From positions 3,882,501-3,946,500 of the forward strand of contig NZ_CP015411.1 in the NCBI RefSeq assembly GCF_001750165.1: a stretch of DNA of 64,000 nt. The letters are read 5' to 3'. Under the pieces are notes generated by a model. That model saw only the letters and a list, made by a program, of their open reading frames with translations. It was not told the origin of the DNA and searched no databases. This document shows, in pieces, positions 17,861-24,358 of this stretch (position 1 is the stretch's first letter; each line of letters begins with the position of its first letter). Source of the stretch: Pseudoalteromonas luteoviolacea. GTDB lineage: Bacteria; Pseudomonadota; Gammaproteobacteria; Enterobacterales; Alteromonadaceae. A program made the position numbers and the translations under genes.

Positions 17861-17888
17861 ATAAAAAAGCCCACCAAATGGTGGGCTT
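17861..17888 (-). terminator. Intrinsic terminator between fibre modules 1 and 2
   Basis: Perfect 9-bp stem AAGCCCACC/GGTGGGCTT with an AAAT loop; the minus-strand 3' side is TTTTTTAT. It sits between the small gene ending at 17952 and the fibre start at 17841. Confidence 0.85.
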
Positions 17889-17951
17889 CACGTTTGAGTT
17901 TTTTCTAACTCGGCATCAACACGGAGTGCTCAGAACCGTGTTATGCATGAC

Positions 17952-18413
17952 TTACTTTGCTTTGATAACAGTATCCACGCCGTTTGCACGCGTCATAATA
18001 TCTGTCATCACCGCATCTTGGCCTTTGGTCTGATAAGGAAAGCTCAGCGCACCTGCTGAAACTTTTGTTTCAATATCGCCAATTGCCGCTTTAAGTGATG
18101 TGGTAGAAGTGCGCATCTCCGCTAAGGTGGATGCATCGCTTAATTTATTAACAAAGCCACTTAGCTCGTTAAGTAACATATGTACGGTGTCTGATGTGGT
18201 ACCAAGCAAAGATTCAGTATCAGCCACTTGCTGCTCGATGGATAAACGAACATCATCACGGCTCTTTTGCTGTGCTTCTTCAACAGATAATTCAACGGAG
18301 AAAGTGCTGTCTTTACCAAAGTTTTCTTCAACTAATTGAGCTACCGCGTACTGTTGCATACCGGCATCAAAAAACTGCTCAACCACCTGTCCATTTACGA
18401 TTAATTTAGCCAT
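17952..18413 (-). CDS. Small fibre-associated protein with GTTSD motif (copy 1)
   Basis: 153 aa, the longest of three paralogues. Residues 1-45 (KLIVNGQVVEQF start) resemble the N-terminal strand of fibre-assembly proteins and are absent from the shorter copies. The core is ADTESLLGTTSDTVHMLLNE and the ending FPYQTKGQDAV...GVDTVIK. It follows fibre module 1 by 14 nt. Assignment as a fibre chaperone is by position and family logic. Confidence 0.6.
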   Translation of the reverse strand: MAKLIVNGQVVEQFFDAGMQQYAVAQLVEENFGKDSTFSVELSVEEAQQKSRDDVRLSIEQQVADTESLLGTTSDTVHMLLNELSGFVNKLSDASTLAEMRTSTTSLKAAIGDIETKVSAGALSFPYQTKGQDAVMTDIMTRANGVDTVIKAK

Positions 18414-18427
18414 TTAATTTTTTCTCC

Positions 18428-19204
18428 TTAAGCAATCACGTCGTATGCACCGTCACCGATGTAAGCAAACTGACCCCAGGATTTATCCAAAGGTACATGA
18501 CCTGTCACAACCGCTGGCAGTGCAACCTGAATAACCCCCGTTTGATCAGCCGGTAAGTTTCTGCCTGGCACATAGGGGTGACAATGCGTATAGTGATTTC
18601 GACTATTATGTTGAATATGAAGTCCGCATACTTTGGCAGGCTCTCCGGCTTTCAGACCGTGACACCAAAAGTTTGTAGGCACAGTTCCACGAATGTGCTT
18701 AACAACGGCTCCTGCTGTTATGTGCGTTGGCCTTCTTAAGTACTGGTACATTAAATAAGCATCGACATGGCTGTTATCACCGCCTCGATTCGGCGCATAT
18801 TCCAGTTCCCAAATATTAAAGTTCTGAGCAAACCACTTTGTGTCTGAATTAATGGCTTTTAGAAACTCTCTTGCTAGTGGCGTACGCTGAGTAGGCTCAA
18901 CGTTGGTCTCAACTTTTTCTAGCAACGTCGCTTTTGTTACAAAGCCACCAGCCCAAGCTTCTGGGAAGGTACCCGCCTGATTTGCCGCCAAGGCTTGGTT
19001 TTTTGTCACTCGAAAGTGCGACTGACGCTCTTCATAAGAGTTCAGTAATGAATCAGCGCTGGCTAGGTGGGCATCCACCTTGGTTTTAGTCTCAGCTACC
19101 GCGGTGTTTAATTTGTTCGTGATCTCACTGATCTGATTATCAACGGTTGCAGTCAACCCTTCAGTGGCCTCAACAACGCGTGTGATATCTTGTTCTAAAG
19201 ACAT
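18428..19204 (-). CDS. Tail fibre with MSLEQDI anchor, 258 aa (module 1)
   Basis: It starts MSLEQDITRVVEATEGL, nearly the same as modules 2 and 3, then a coiled coil (residues 20-65). The tip is unrelated and rich in His and Asn (HIQHNSRNHYTHCHPYVPG). His clusters of this kind are compatible with metal-stabilised fibre tips, though that is inference. A terminator lies immediately upstream. Confidence 0.7.
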   Translation of the reverse strand: MSLEQDITRVVEATEGLTATVDNQISEITNKLNTAVAETKTKVDAHLASADSLLNSYEERQSHFRVTKNQALAANQAGTFPEAWAGGFVTKATLLEKVETNVEPTQRTPLAREFLKAINSDTKWFAQNFNIWELEYAPNRGGDNSHVDAYLMYQYLRRPTHITAGAVVKHIRGTVPTNFWCHGLKAGEPAKVCGLHIQHNSRNHYTHCHPYVPGRNLPADQTGVIQVALPAVVTGHVPLDKSWGQFAYIGDGAYDVIA

Positions 19205-19223
19205 TTACGTTCTCCATTTATAC

Positions 19224-19252
19224 AAAAAAGCCCACTTAAAGCGGGCTTTTTA
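19224..19252. terminator. Bidirectional-type intrinsic terminator
   Basis: Stem AAAAAGCCC/GGGCTTTTT with a 9-nt loop and T-runs in both directions. It lies between the 89-aa small gene and fibre module 1. Confidence 0.8.
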
Positions 19253-19266
19253 AAATCTGTTTTGAA

Positions 19267-19536
19267 TTATTTTCCATGAAGTTTTGGATAACGCACCTGC
19301 ACAGACTTTCGCGCATGAAGCCACGCCTGTTTTGCATCAAATGCTTGCTGGCTTTGCTCGCCGTGCTCGGCTTTCGCCGCTAAATATTTAAATGCCAAGC
19401 CATCACTTTGCTGTTGATAGCCCAAAATACGAGCTGCCTGACATTGGGCTTGTTGCTGCAATACTTTTGCTTCTTGCATCAACTTCAGTGCTTCTTCCGC
19501 TAATGTTTGTGCACGCTGGTTATCTACTTTTTTCAT
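19267..19536 (-). CDS. Small fibre-associated protein, DAK-W-AR family (copy 1)
   Basis: 89 aa, strongly helical and Gln/Ala-rich in the first half. The C-terminal DAKQAWLHARKSVQVRYPK is homologous to the end of the 100-aa protein starting at 15855. It lies 9 nt behind the first adapter gene, here without an intervening fibre, so it may serve the adapter itself or be left from a lost fibre module. Confidence 0.55.
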   Translation of the reverse strand: MKKVDNQRAQTLAEEALKLMQEAKVLQQQAQCQAARILGYQQQSDGLAFKYLAAKAEHGEQSQQAFDAKQAWLHARKSVQVRYPKLHGK

Positions 19537-19545
19537 GAAATTTCC

Positions 19546-20100
19546 TTACAAAATACCTTTGTCAATTAACGCAAACTTTTGTTTTAAATGACGATACATA
19601 TTCATGATCTGTGAACGCGCCATTTTGGCAAGCTCTGGGGCTATCAAAATATTAAAATCGACTCCTTTGTCGATAATAGTGATAGCGTCACCCGGTACAC
19701 CTGTCAGTGTGAGGTCAAACGCCAATAACAGATCAATATCATTAGATTTATACGCAATCGGATCTGCTGCTGAATAAACAGCAAACAACACATGACGAAT
19801 TTGCCCATTAACTTCTTCTTCGGTGTAAAAACCGACCTCGTTGACAAAAAACCCGTCATCAGCCACTTTAGAATCGTCGCGTACGGTTAAATGAAGCTGC
19901 TTATTTGCTTCATCATATTCTGCGCAGTCAATATCCAGACGATATCGCTCTGCTTTCAGATTGGTGGTGTTTTCATCAACTTGATGCACACCTGAGCCAA
20001 TCCCGATTTTGGTGATTTTCGCTTTAAAGCCACTTTGCTGTGCTCTGAACACAGCAGCCAGTCCCGCTGACGTGATCACCGGTTGTAAAATCGTGCTCAC
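19546..20100 (-). CDS. Phage tail adapter/fibre N-terminal protein, 184 aa (first cassette)
   Basis: The start is a GTG at 20100 (GTG AGC ACG), chosen because the conserved fold begins there: LQPVITSAGLAAVF, KITKIGIGSG, a beta region, VNEVGFYTEE, LFAVYS. The longer frame overlaps gpI. It is paralogous to the 184-aa protein starting at 13547. It is expected to bind gpI and seat fibres. A basic helical C-terminus (MYRHLKQKFALIDKG) ends the protein. Confidence 0.75.
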   Translation of the reverse strand: MSTILQPVITSAGLAAVFRAQQSGFKAKITKIGIGSGVHQVDENTTNLKAERYRLDIDCAEYDEANKQLHLTVRDDSKVADDGFFVNEVGFYTEEEVNGQIRHVLFAVYSAADPIAYKSNDIDLLLAFDLTLTGVPGDAITIIDKGVDFNILIAPELAKMARSQIMNMYRHLKQKFALIDKGIL

Positions 20101-20125
20101 TATTGCACTCCTTGTTTTTCGATAT

Positions 20126-21136
20126 TTATGATGCAGACACTGCATTGAAATACAAACGACATACAGTCGTTTGCTTTGCGCTGTTTGACATCGCACCCGT
20201 AAGGCGGCTGCTAAATTCAATCATGCGCGAAGGCATGGTTTGGTCACTACGTATGTAAGTTCTAACGACTTGACCTGAACCCGTTGAAAGCGATGCGCCA
20301 AACCCGAGTTTGGCGCCCGCCCTTAACTTTCGCTCACTGGCAGTATTGATGCGCTGGCGACTAACCAATGGCACCTGCTTTCTAATAACAAGGGCGCAGC
20401 CTGGCTGAGCAGATGATGTGATCTTACGCTCAGTAGAGGATGCTGCATAATAGCGAGAAGAGGCTGTGCGATGCCCAGAAATAGCACCAGCGAGTGAAAG
20501 AGAGTTACTACCCGCACGTTCTTTTGTGTGCGACATAACTTTGGCATAAAGCCGACTTGACGCAAAACCATGACCACTACTGGCCGCTGCAATTTGCGAC
20601 GACATCTTCATGCCAACTAAAAAATCAAAATGTGCCCGTTGTGGCTTGGTTTGATTAGTCACACGATGTATTGCATCATACAACTTTTGATCAAGCACCA
20701 CCGCGCGGCTGGTATAAGGGACATCATTGGCCCATGCAATAAAAGTAAAAGTATGCGGTTCACCGCTATGATGAGGTGCTAAATACACATCATCTACATC
20801 ATCAAACCATTCAAAAAATTCAATCTCAAGACCCAGTGACGCCAATGCACGCTTAACTGCACCAACCGTCCCCTTATGTTTATGAACTGTCACCGAATTG
20901 GCTATCATCGCCCGCTTTGTTTCTACAGGCCAATCTTCTTTCCACTCGTCGACTGATAATGCCCACGCAAGCCAAGGCAACAAGGATTCAGGACAAGTCA
21001 TCGGGTCCCATTGTGAACCTATGTATTCAGGGATGACCGTCCTGGTATCAAACTGTTCACGGGTATGTGATAAACGCTCTTCAAGATGATGTTCTAAGTT
21101 GCTTCCATTATGAGGCAGAAGTGATTTTTCGATCAT
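20126..21136 (-). CDS. Phage tail protein I (gpI-like), first cassette
   Basis: 336 aa. Conserved block: QWDPMTCPESLLPWLAWALS, VDEWKEDWPVETKRAMIANS, HKHKGTVGAVKRAL and EIEFFEW. The C-terminal third has imperfect repeats around SGH-x-x-ASSR-x-YA (GHGFASSRLYAK, GHRTASSRYYAAS), matching the repeat style of the other gpI copies. The start overlaps the J stop by 4 nt (ATGA). Confidence 0.88.
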   Translation of the reverse strand: MIEKSLLPHNGSNLEHHLEERLSHTREQFDTRTVIPEYIGSQWDPMTCPESLLPWLAWALSVDEWKEDWPVETKRAMIANSVTVHKHKGTVGAVKRALASLGLEIEFFEWFDDVDDVYLAPHHSGEPHTFTFIAWANDVPYTSRAVVLDQKLYDAIHRVTNQTKPQRAHFDFLVGMKMSSQIAAASSGHGFASSRLYAKVMSHTKERAGSNSLSLAGAISGHRTASSRYYAASSTERKITSSAQPGCALVIRKQVPLVSRQRINTASERKLRAGAKLGFGASLSTGSGQVVRTYIRSDQTMPSRMIEFSSRLTGAMSNSAKQTTVCRLYFNAVSAS

Positions 21137-21975
21137 ATCTCGGCCTCATTTGGAAACTGTAAATTAATGTCTAAGCTATACGCCTGATTGACGTTAGGTT
21201 GTAAATCTTCAATTGGGGCAAGTACTTTAACTTTTCTCACGCCCGGCTGATGCAATGCATCAATGATCCCAGAGTGAGGAACTTCTTCTCCTAACTTGCA
21301 GTGCTGTGCCATAAATACGTCTAGCGCCTGCATAATGTTAAGTTCAACCTGTGCCTTATTTGCTCCAATATTTAAATAGATTTGCGCTTGCAGTGCTTGC
21401 CTTGTTGGCATTACACAGTGCGTCACCACTTTATCTGTAATTGGCCTGATATCTTCATCATGAAGCCGAGCATCAATATCCGCTTTAATTGCATTTGCTT
21501 GAGTTTCTGTCATGGTATTGATCAATGCATATACATTGACATACCCAGGACGATCAGAGTCTACATATACATCTTTCACTTGATCGTTTGCTGTTAGCGT
21601 ATGATATTCATAAGCACCTTTAGTGCCAGCCATACTGTAGCTTTCCAACGACAAAGGTATCCGTTGTCGATAGCGTTCATCGCCTTCATTTTCGTCTCGT
21701 CCAATTCCAAATAAGGCGCCTAAATTGTCTAAGTCGCTACCTTGCGAAAACGCCAGCATCACAGATTTGGCCGCGTCATTAATTCTTTGCCTTAGCAAAA
21801 GTTCACGATATGACGCAATTTCAATTAATTTAATTGCGGGATCAGAGGCCAATAAAGCATGATCCGGCAACTTTTCGAGCAAAGCCTGCTCCATTTGCTT
21901 ATAAATCTCATCATAACTAAGCGCTTCAATAACCTGAGGTGGTGGCAATTTAGCTAATTCGATGGCTGTACTCAC
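21133..21975 (-). CDS. Baseplate J-like protein, first cassette
   Basis: 280 aa from a GTG at 21975, preceded by CAGGAGA; this start fits the family opening (IELAKLPPPQVIEALSYDEI). Blocks: ASDPAIKLIEIASYRELLLRQRINDAAKSVMLA, GSDLDNLGALFGIGR, YRQRIPLSLESYSMAG. It is the first structural gene after the lysis module. The remaining in-frame upstream residues are non-family sequence. Confidence 0.88.
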   Translation of the reverse strand: MSTAIELAKLPPPQVIEALSYDEIYKQMEQALLEKLPDHALLASDPAIKLIEIASYRELLLRQRINDAAKSVMLAFSQGSDLDNLGALFGIGRDENEGDERYRQRIPLSLESYSMAGTKGAYEYHTLTANDQVKDVYVDSDRPGYVNVYALINTMTETQANAIKADIDARLHDEDIRPITDKVVTHCVMPTRQALQAQIYLNIGANKAQVELNIMQALDVFMAQHCKLGEEVPHSGIIDALHQPGVRKVKVLAPIEDLQPNVNQAYSLDINLQFPNEAEI

Positions 21976-22093
21976 AATTCGTCTCCTGATAATACGTTTG
22001 CGCACGAACGCACATGCAATCTCATAGCTTGTGCACATGGATTTAAGTGATTAATTACAAAAAAAGGATTTTTAAACAGTGCCCAGATAGGGC

Positions 22094-22342
22094 TTAAAGG
22101 GAGGTGCGCTTTGCACTGAGCAGCGCATCAAGTTTTTTGTCTATTGAGTCAAGACGCTTTTCAATCCGCTTTTGATCTTCCTTACGGATTTGCTTTAAGT
22201 GGGCTAACTCTTGAGAGTTAGAGGTAATGCGTTTATCTAAATCGCTTAGATACAAGATGCTTGATACAACCAAGGCAATCGTTGTAAGAATGTGGGCTAA
22301 ACTCAATTCCTTTTTCATTTGCCAATTTTCAGGTTGTCTCAC
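22094..22342 (-). CDS. Small membrane protein, holin accessory (XhlA-like)
   Basis: 82 aa from a GTG at 22342 overlapping the holin stop (GTGA), with AGGAG 7 nt upstream. One hydrophobic segment (AHILTTIALVVSSILYL, residues 15-31) is followed by a charged helical tail (KRITSNSQELAHLKQ ... DSIDKKLDALL). It is topologically like XhlA-type holin partners. Part of the lysis module. Family membership is inferred from topology and position. Confidence 0.55.
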   Translation of the reverse strand: MRQPENWQMKKELSLAHILTTIALVVSSILYLSDLDKRITSNSQELAHLKQIRKEDQKRIEKRLDSIDKKLDALLSAKRTSL

Positions 22343-22737
22343 TTTGCCACTCCTTTCAACTTTTCAATGGTTCGAAGGCCAGCTAGCCCCAACATACCTA
22401 AAGTCAATTCCAACATTACGTCAAGTGGCAATACCGGCACCCCTTGTTCTGGAAACAACCACTGTAAAATTGGGTTGATCACAAAAGCAAATAAGAAGCC
22501 AAGCCCACATACCCACATCAAAAATGGGCGAGCACCAGCCACAAATCGACTTCGATGGCTTGCTTGCACTGAATTTATATGTGCTTGTATTTCACTTTGC
22601 TTATTAAGTAGCCTTGCCTTAATGACATGTTGTTCGAGTACTTCTTCTTCACTCGTGTACAGCTCATCTATGATTTCACTGACTACCTGCAGTGGTTCTC
22701 TCACACTGCCAGTGAACAAATTTGTTAGCCAGTTCAT
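22339..22737 (-). CDS. Holin, 3-transmembrane GTA-type
   Basis: 132 aa from the ATG at 22737. I chose it because GGGGAG lies 8 nt upstream and the start overlaps the lysozyme stop as ATGA; a GTG at 22746 is the alternative. The N-terminal half is amphipathic and charged, followed by hydrophobic segments (FLMWVCGLGFLFAFVINPILQWL and LELTLGMLGLAGL) as in the 3TM holins of gene-transfer agents. It would form membrane lesions that release the lysozyme. Confidence 0.75.
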   Translation of the reverse strand: MNWLTNLFTGSVREPLQVVSEIIDELYTSEEEVLEQHVIKARLLNKQSEIQAHINSVQASHRSRFVAGARPFLMWVCGLGFLFAFVINPILQWLFPEQGVPVLPLDVMLELTLGMLGLAGLRTIEKLKGVAK

Positions 22738-23153
22738 GATTGCCACTCCCCACTTAACATTTGCTGCGCCAATTCCTGTGCTCGACTCGGCACTTGATTT
22801 GCCCAGCGGCTATCAAGCATTTCAACTGCGGCACTTTCAAACTCTCCTTGTTGCACGTGTTCCAGCATCCTTTTAAACCCCATCAATCCTTGCAAACCGA
22901 TATTGAATGCCATATTTGTCAGCACTGCTACCCGAGCTTCATTGCAATGCGAAATATCAATACGACGCTTAACACCTGCAAGCGCATTTTGAATATCTTG
23001 TGCAAGTAAATACTCGGCTTCTTCTTTATCCACTCCTTTATTATCTAAATTTCTACCATAACCTATCGTGAGTTTGCCTCCCGTGCAGTAATACGGAAAG
23101 CGTCGATAGCCCTCATGTTTCTTGATTTGCTCAACCGTATTCATGATCGACAT
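22734..23153 (-). CDS. Endolysin, T4-type lysozyme (GH24)
   Basis: 139 aa, a small muramidase cleaving the MurNAc-GlcNAc bond of peptidoglycan. The catalytic region reads HEGYRRFPYYCTGGKLTIGYG: Glu14, then Cys23 where T4 lysozyme has Asp20, then Thr29, which is the E-8-(D/C)-5-T signature of the family. There is no signal peptide or SAR segment, so export depends on the adjacent holin. It indicates that the particle or phage is released by lysis. Confidence 0.9.
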   Translation of the reverse strand: MSIMNTVEQIKKHEGYRRFPYYCTGGKLTIGYGRNLDNKGVDKEEAEYLLAQDIQNALAGVKRRIDISHCNEARVAVLTNMAFNIGLQGLMGFKRMLEHVQQGEFESAAVEMLDSRWANQVPSRAQELAQQMLSGEWQS

Positions 23154-23168
23154 CTATTTTCCTACTCG

Positions 23169-23528
23169 TTAGTAGCTCAACTCCAGCATGAGTGTCCTTT
23201 CAGCTTTAGTAAGCCAAAACTCTGCAGAGCGTTTTGTATCAAAACCAAGCATTTTTGCCGCTTGGCTTAATTCAACATCCAATAAATACTTAGCGCGTAT
23301 TGCTCGGATGCATTCTGGTCGCAGTTTGCTGATTAACTGCCCCAGTAATTCAATTTCTTCAGGTACATTCATCATGTCACTAGAGAAGTAATTGCTATGG
23401 CCTCCCCCACTTTGCTCAGTAACAGCCTGACGACTAAAGCCTTTGCCCAGTTCACGCTGTCGCCAATATTTGCCCCAACGTCTTAAAGCGCTGCGAATTT
23501 GTTTAATGGTTATTTGTGTCGCAATCAT
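23169..23528 (-). CDS. Phage regulatory protein, antiterminator-like (DUF1133/Q-type possible)
   Basis: 119 aa. The N-terminus is basic (RRWGKYWRQRELGKG) and the C-terminal half is a predicted HTH (residues 75-110, RAIRAKYLLDVELSQAAKMLG), like region-4-type late-gene activators and Q-like antiterminators. It overlaps the upstream regulator gene and precedes the lysis genes, where phages place late-gene antiterminators. AGGAAAG precedes its start. The presence of intrinsic terminators inside the downstream operon fits such a role. Family identity is uncertain. Confidence 0.5.
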   Translation of the reverse strand: MIATQITIKQIRSALRRWGKYWRQRELGKGFSRQAVTEQSGGGHSNYFSSDMMNVPEEIELLGQLISKLRPECIRAIRAKYLLDVELSQAAKMLGFDTKRSAEFWLTKAERTLMLELSY

Positions 23529-23778
23529 TGAGCTTTCCTATTACTTCTATAATATCGAGTGAATAAACGTCTTCTACTAAACCAACCACATCATTCCATT
23601 TAGGGCTGTATTCTTTGTTTTCCCAGCGCCTCAGTGTGCGCTCTTCAATGCCATAATTTGCCGCAGACTCAGCCTGAGTGAACCCGCGTATACGTCTTGC
23701 AAAGCGAAGAATTTCAGCCCCTAAAGGTGTTCGCTTCTCTTTAAATATTCTGCCTGATGAGTAACTTGACTGTGTCAT
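23503..23778 (-). CDS. HTH (XRE-like) transcriptional regulator
   Basis: 91 aa. The helix-turn-helix covers about residues 21-60: LGAEILRFARRIRGFTQAESA followed by GIEERTLRRWENKEYSP, the typical XRE/Cro pattern. A short C-terminal helix may dimerise. It is the first gene of the leftward tail locus, with AAGGA before its ATG. Two perfect palindromes 140-180 bp upstream are candidate operators. Whether it is a repressor or an activator cannot be read from the sequence. Confidence 0.75.
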   Translation of the reverse strand: MTQSSYSSGRIFKEKRTPLGAEILRFARRIRGFTQAESAANYGIEERTLRRWENKEYSPKWNDVVGLVEDVYSLDIIEVIGKLNDCDTNNH

Positions 23779-24297
23779 TGCGATCCTTACCGATAATTCA
23801 GCTAAGCTTTATGGTGATGTGAAGTTGTGTTTGGCCTATGGTGAATGTTCGAAGCCAAAAGCCGTGAAGTTATTAATGACTGTATATTAAGAAAATATCT
23901 CGCCTATCTTGTCAGTCTGGCTTCCTAAATAGGAAGTATCTGTACTCACATACAATGTGAGCTATTTCGAGGTACTCATTGCATCAATGAAGTTAACCGC
24001 TTTACTTCATAGCTTTGCTGAGCATAGGTAAATAATACCTTTTTTTAGGAATTCAAACAGGTCAAAAATGCCCTAACAATAAAGACTTAAAAAAAATGCT
24101 TGTTTTTATATGAAAAAATCTAGCTGCACAATTTTTATATTTCTTCCGGTGATCAACAAAAGAAACTGAACATTTTCATTGCAATAAAAAGGGCAAAGTA
24201 AGGCAGATTTATTTATCAAAACCACACTGTGAATAAAAAATAATCACGGCTATGCAGGAAATACGTCAAAGCTCATTCACTAATCTGATCACTTACA
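23779..24297. other. Intergenic region between tail locus and ettA
   Basis: No gene is recognised. It contains a 16-bp palindrome CTTCCTAAATAGGAAG at 23921-23936 and the inverted repeat CTCACA-N5-TGTGAG at 23945-23961, plausible operators for the adjacent HTH regulator. It also holds ATGAAGT/ACTTCAT arms near 23988-24010. Around 24018-24075 lies a segment (AGCATAGGT ... AACAGGTCA ... TGCCCTA) resembling the decayed last unit of the 192-bp array. The stretch probably contains the boundary between the tail locus and host DNA. Confidence 0.5.
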
Positions 24298-24326
24298 TTG
24301 AATGCACCGTAAGTTGTAACTACAAT
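24298..24326 (+). promoter_or_regulatory. Sigma-70-type promoter for ettA
   Basis: TTGAAT at 24298-24303 and TACAAT at 24321-24326, separated by exactly 17 nt, ending 32 nt before the ettA start. Confidence 0.6.
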
Positions 24327-24358
24327 AGCGGAAATAAAAAATAAGTCGGACTATATTC

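Noticed and set aside
1..23778. Metamorphosis-associated contractile (MAC) array
   Set aside because: Pseudoalteromonas MAC loci are known, but none of the MAC hallmark genes can be recognised here and the J-I layout is of P2 type.
1..24100. Complete inducible prophage
   Set aside because: No integrase, terminase, portal, capsid or replication genes are in the window and the left end is missing, so prophage versus tailocin cannot be decided.
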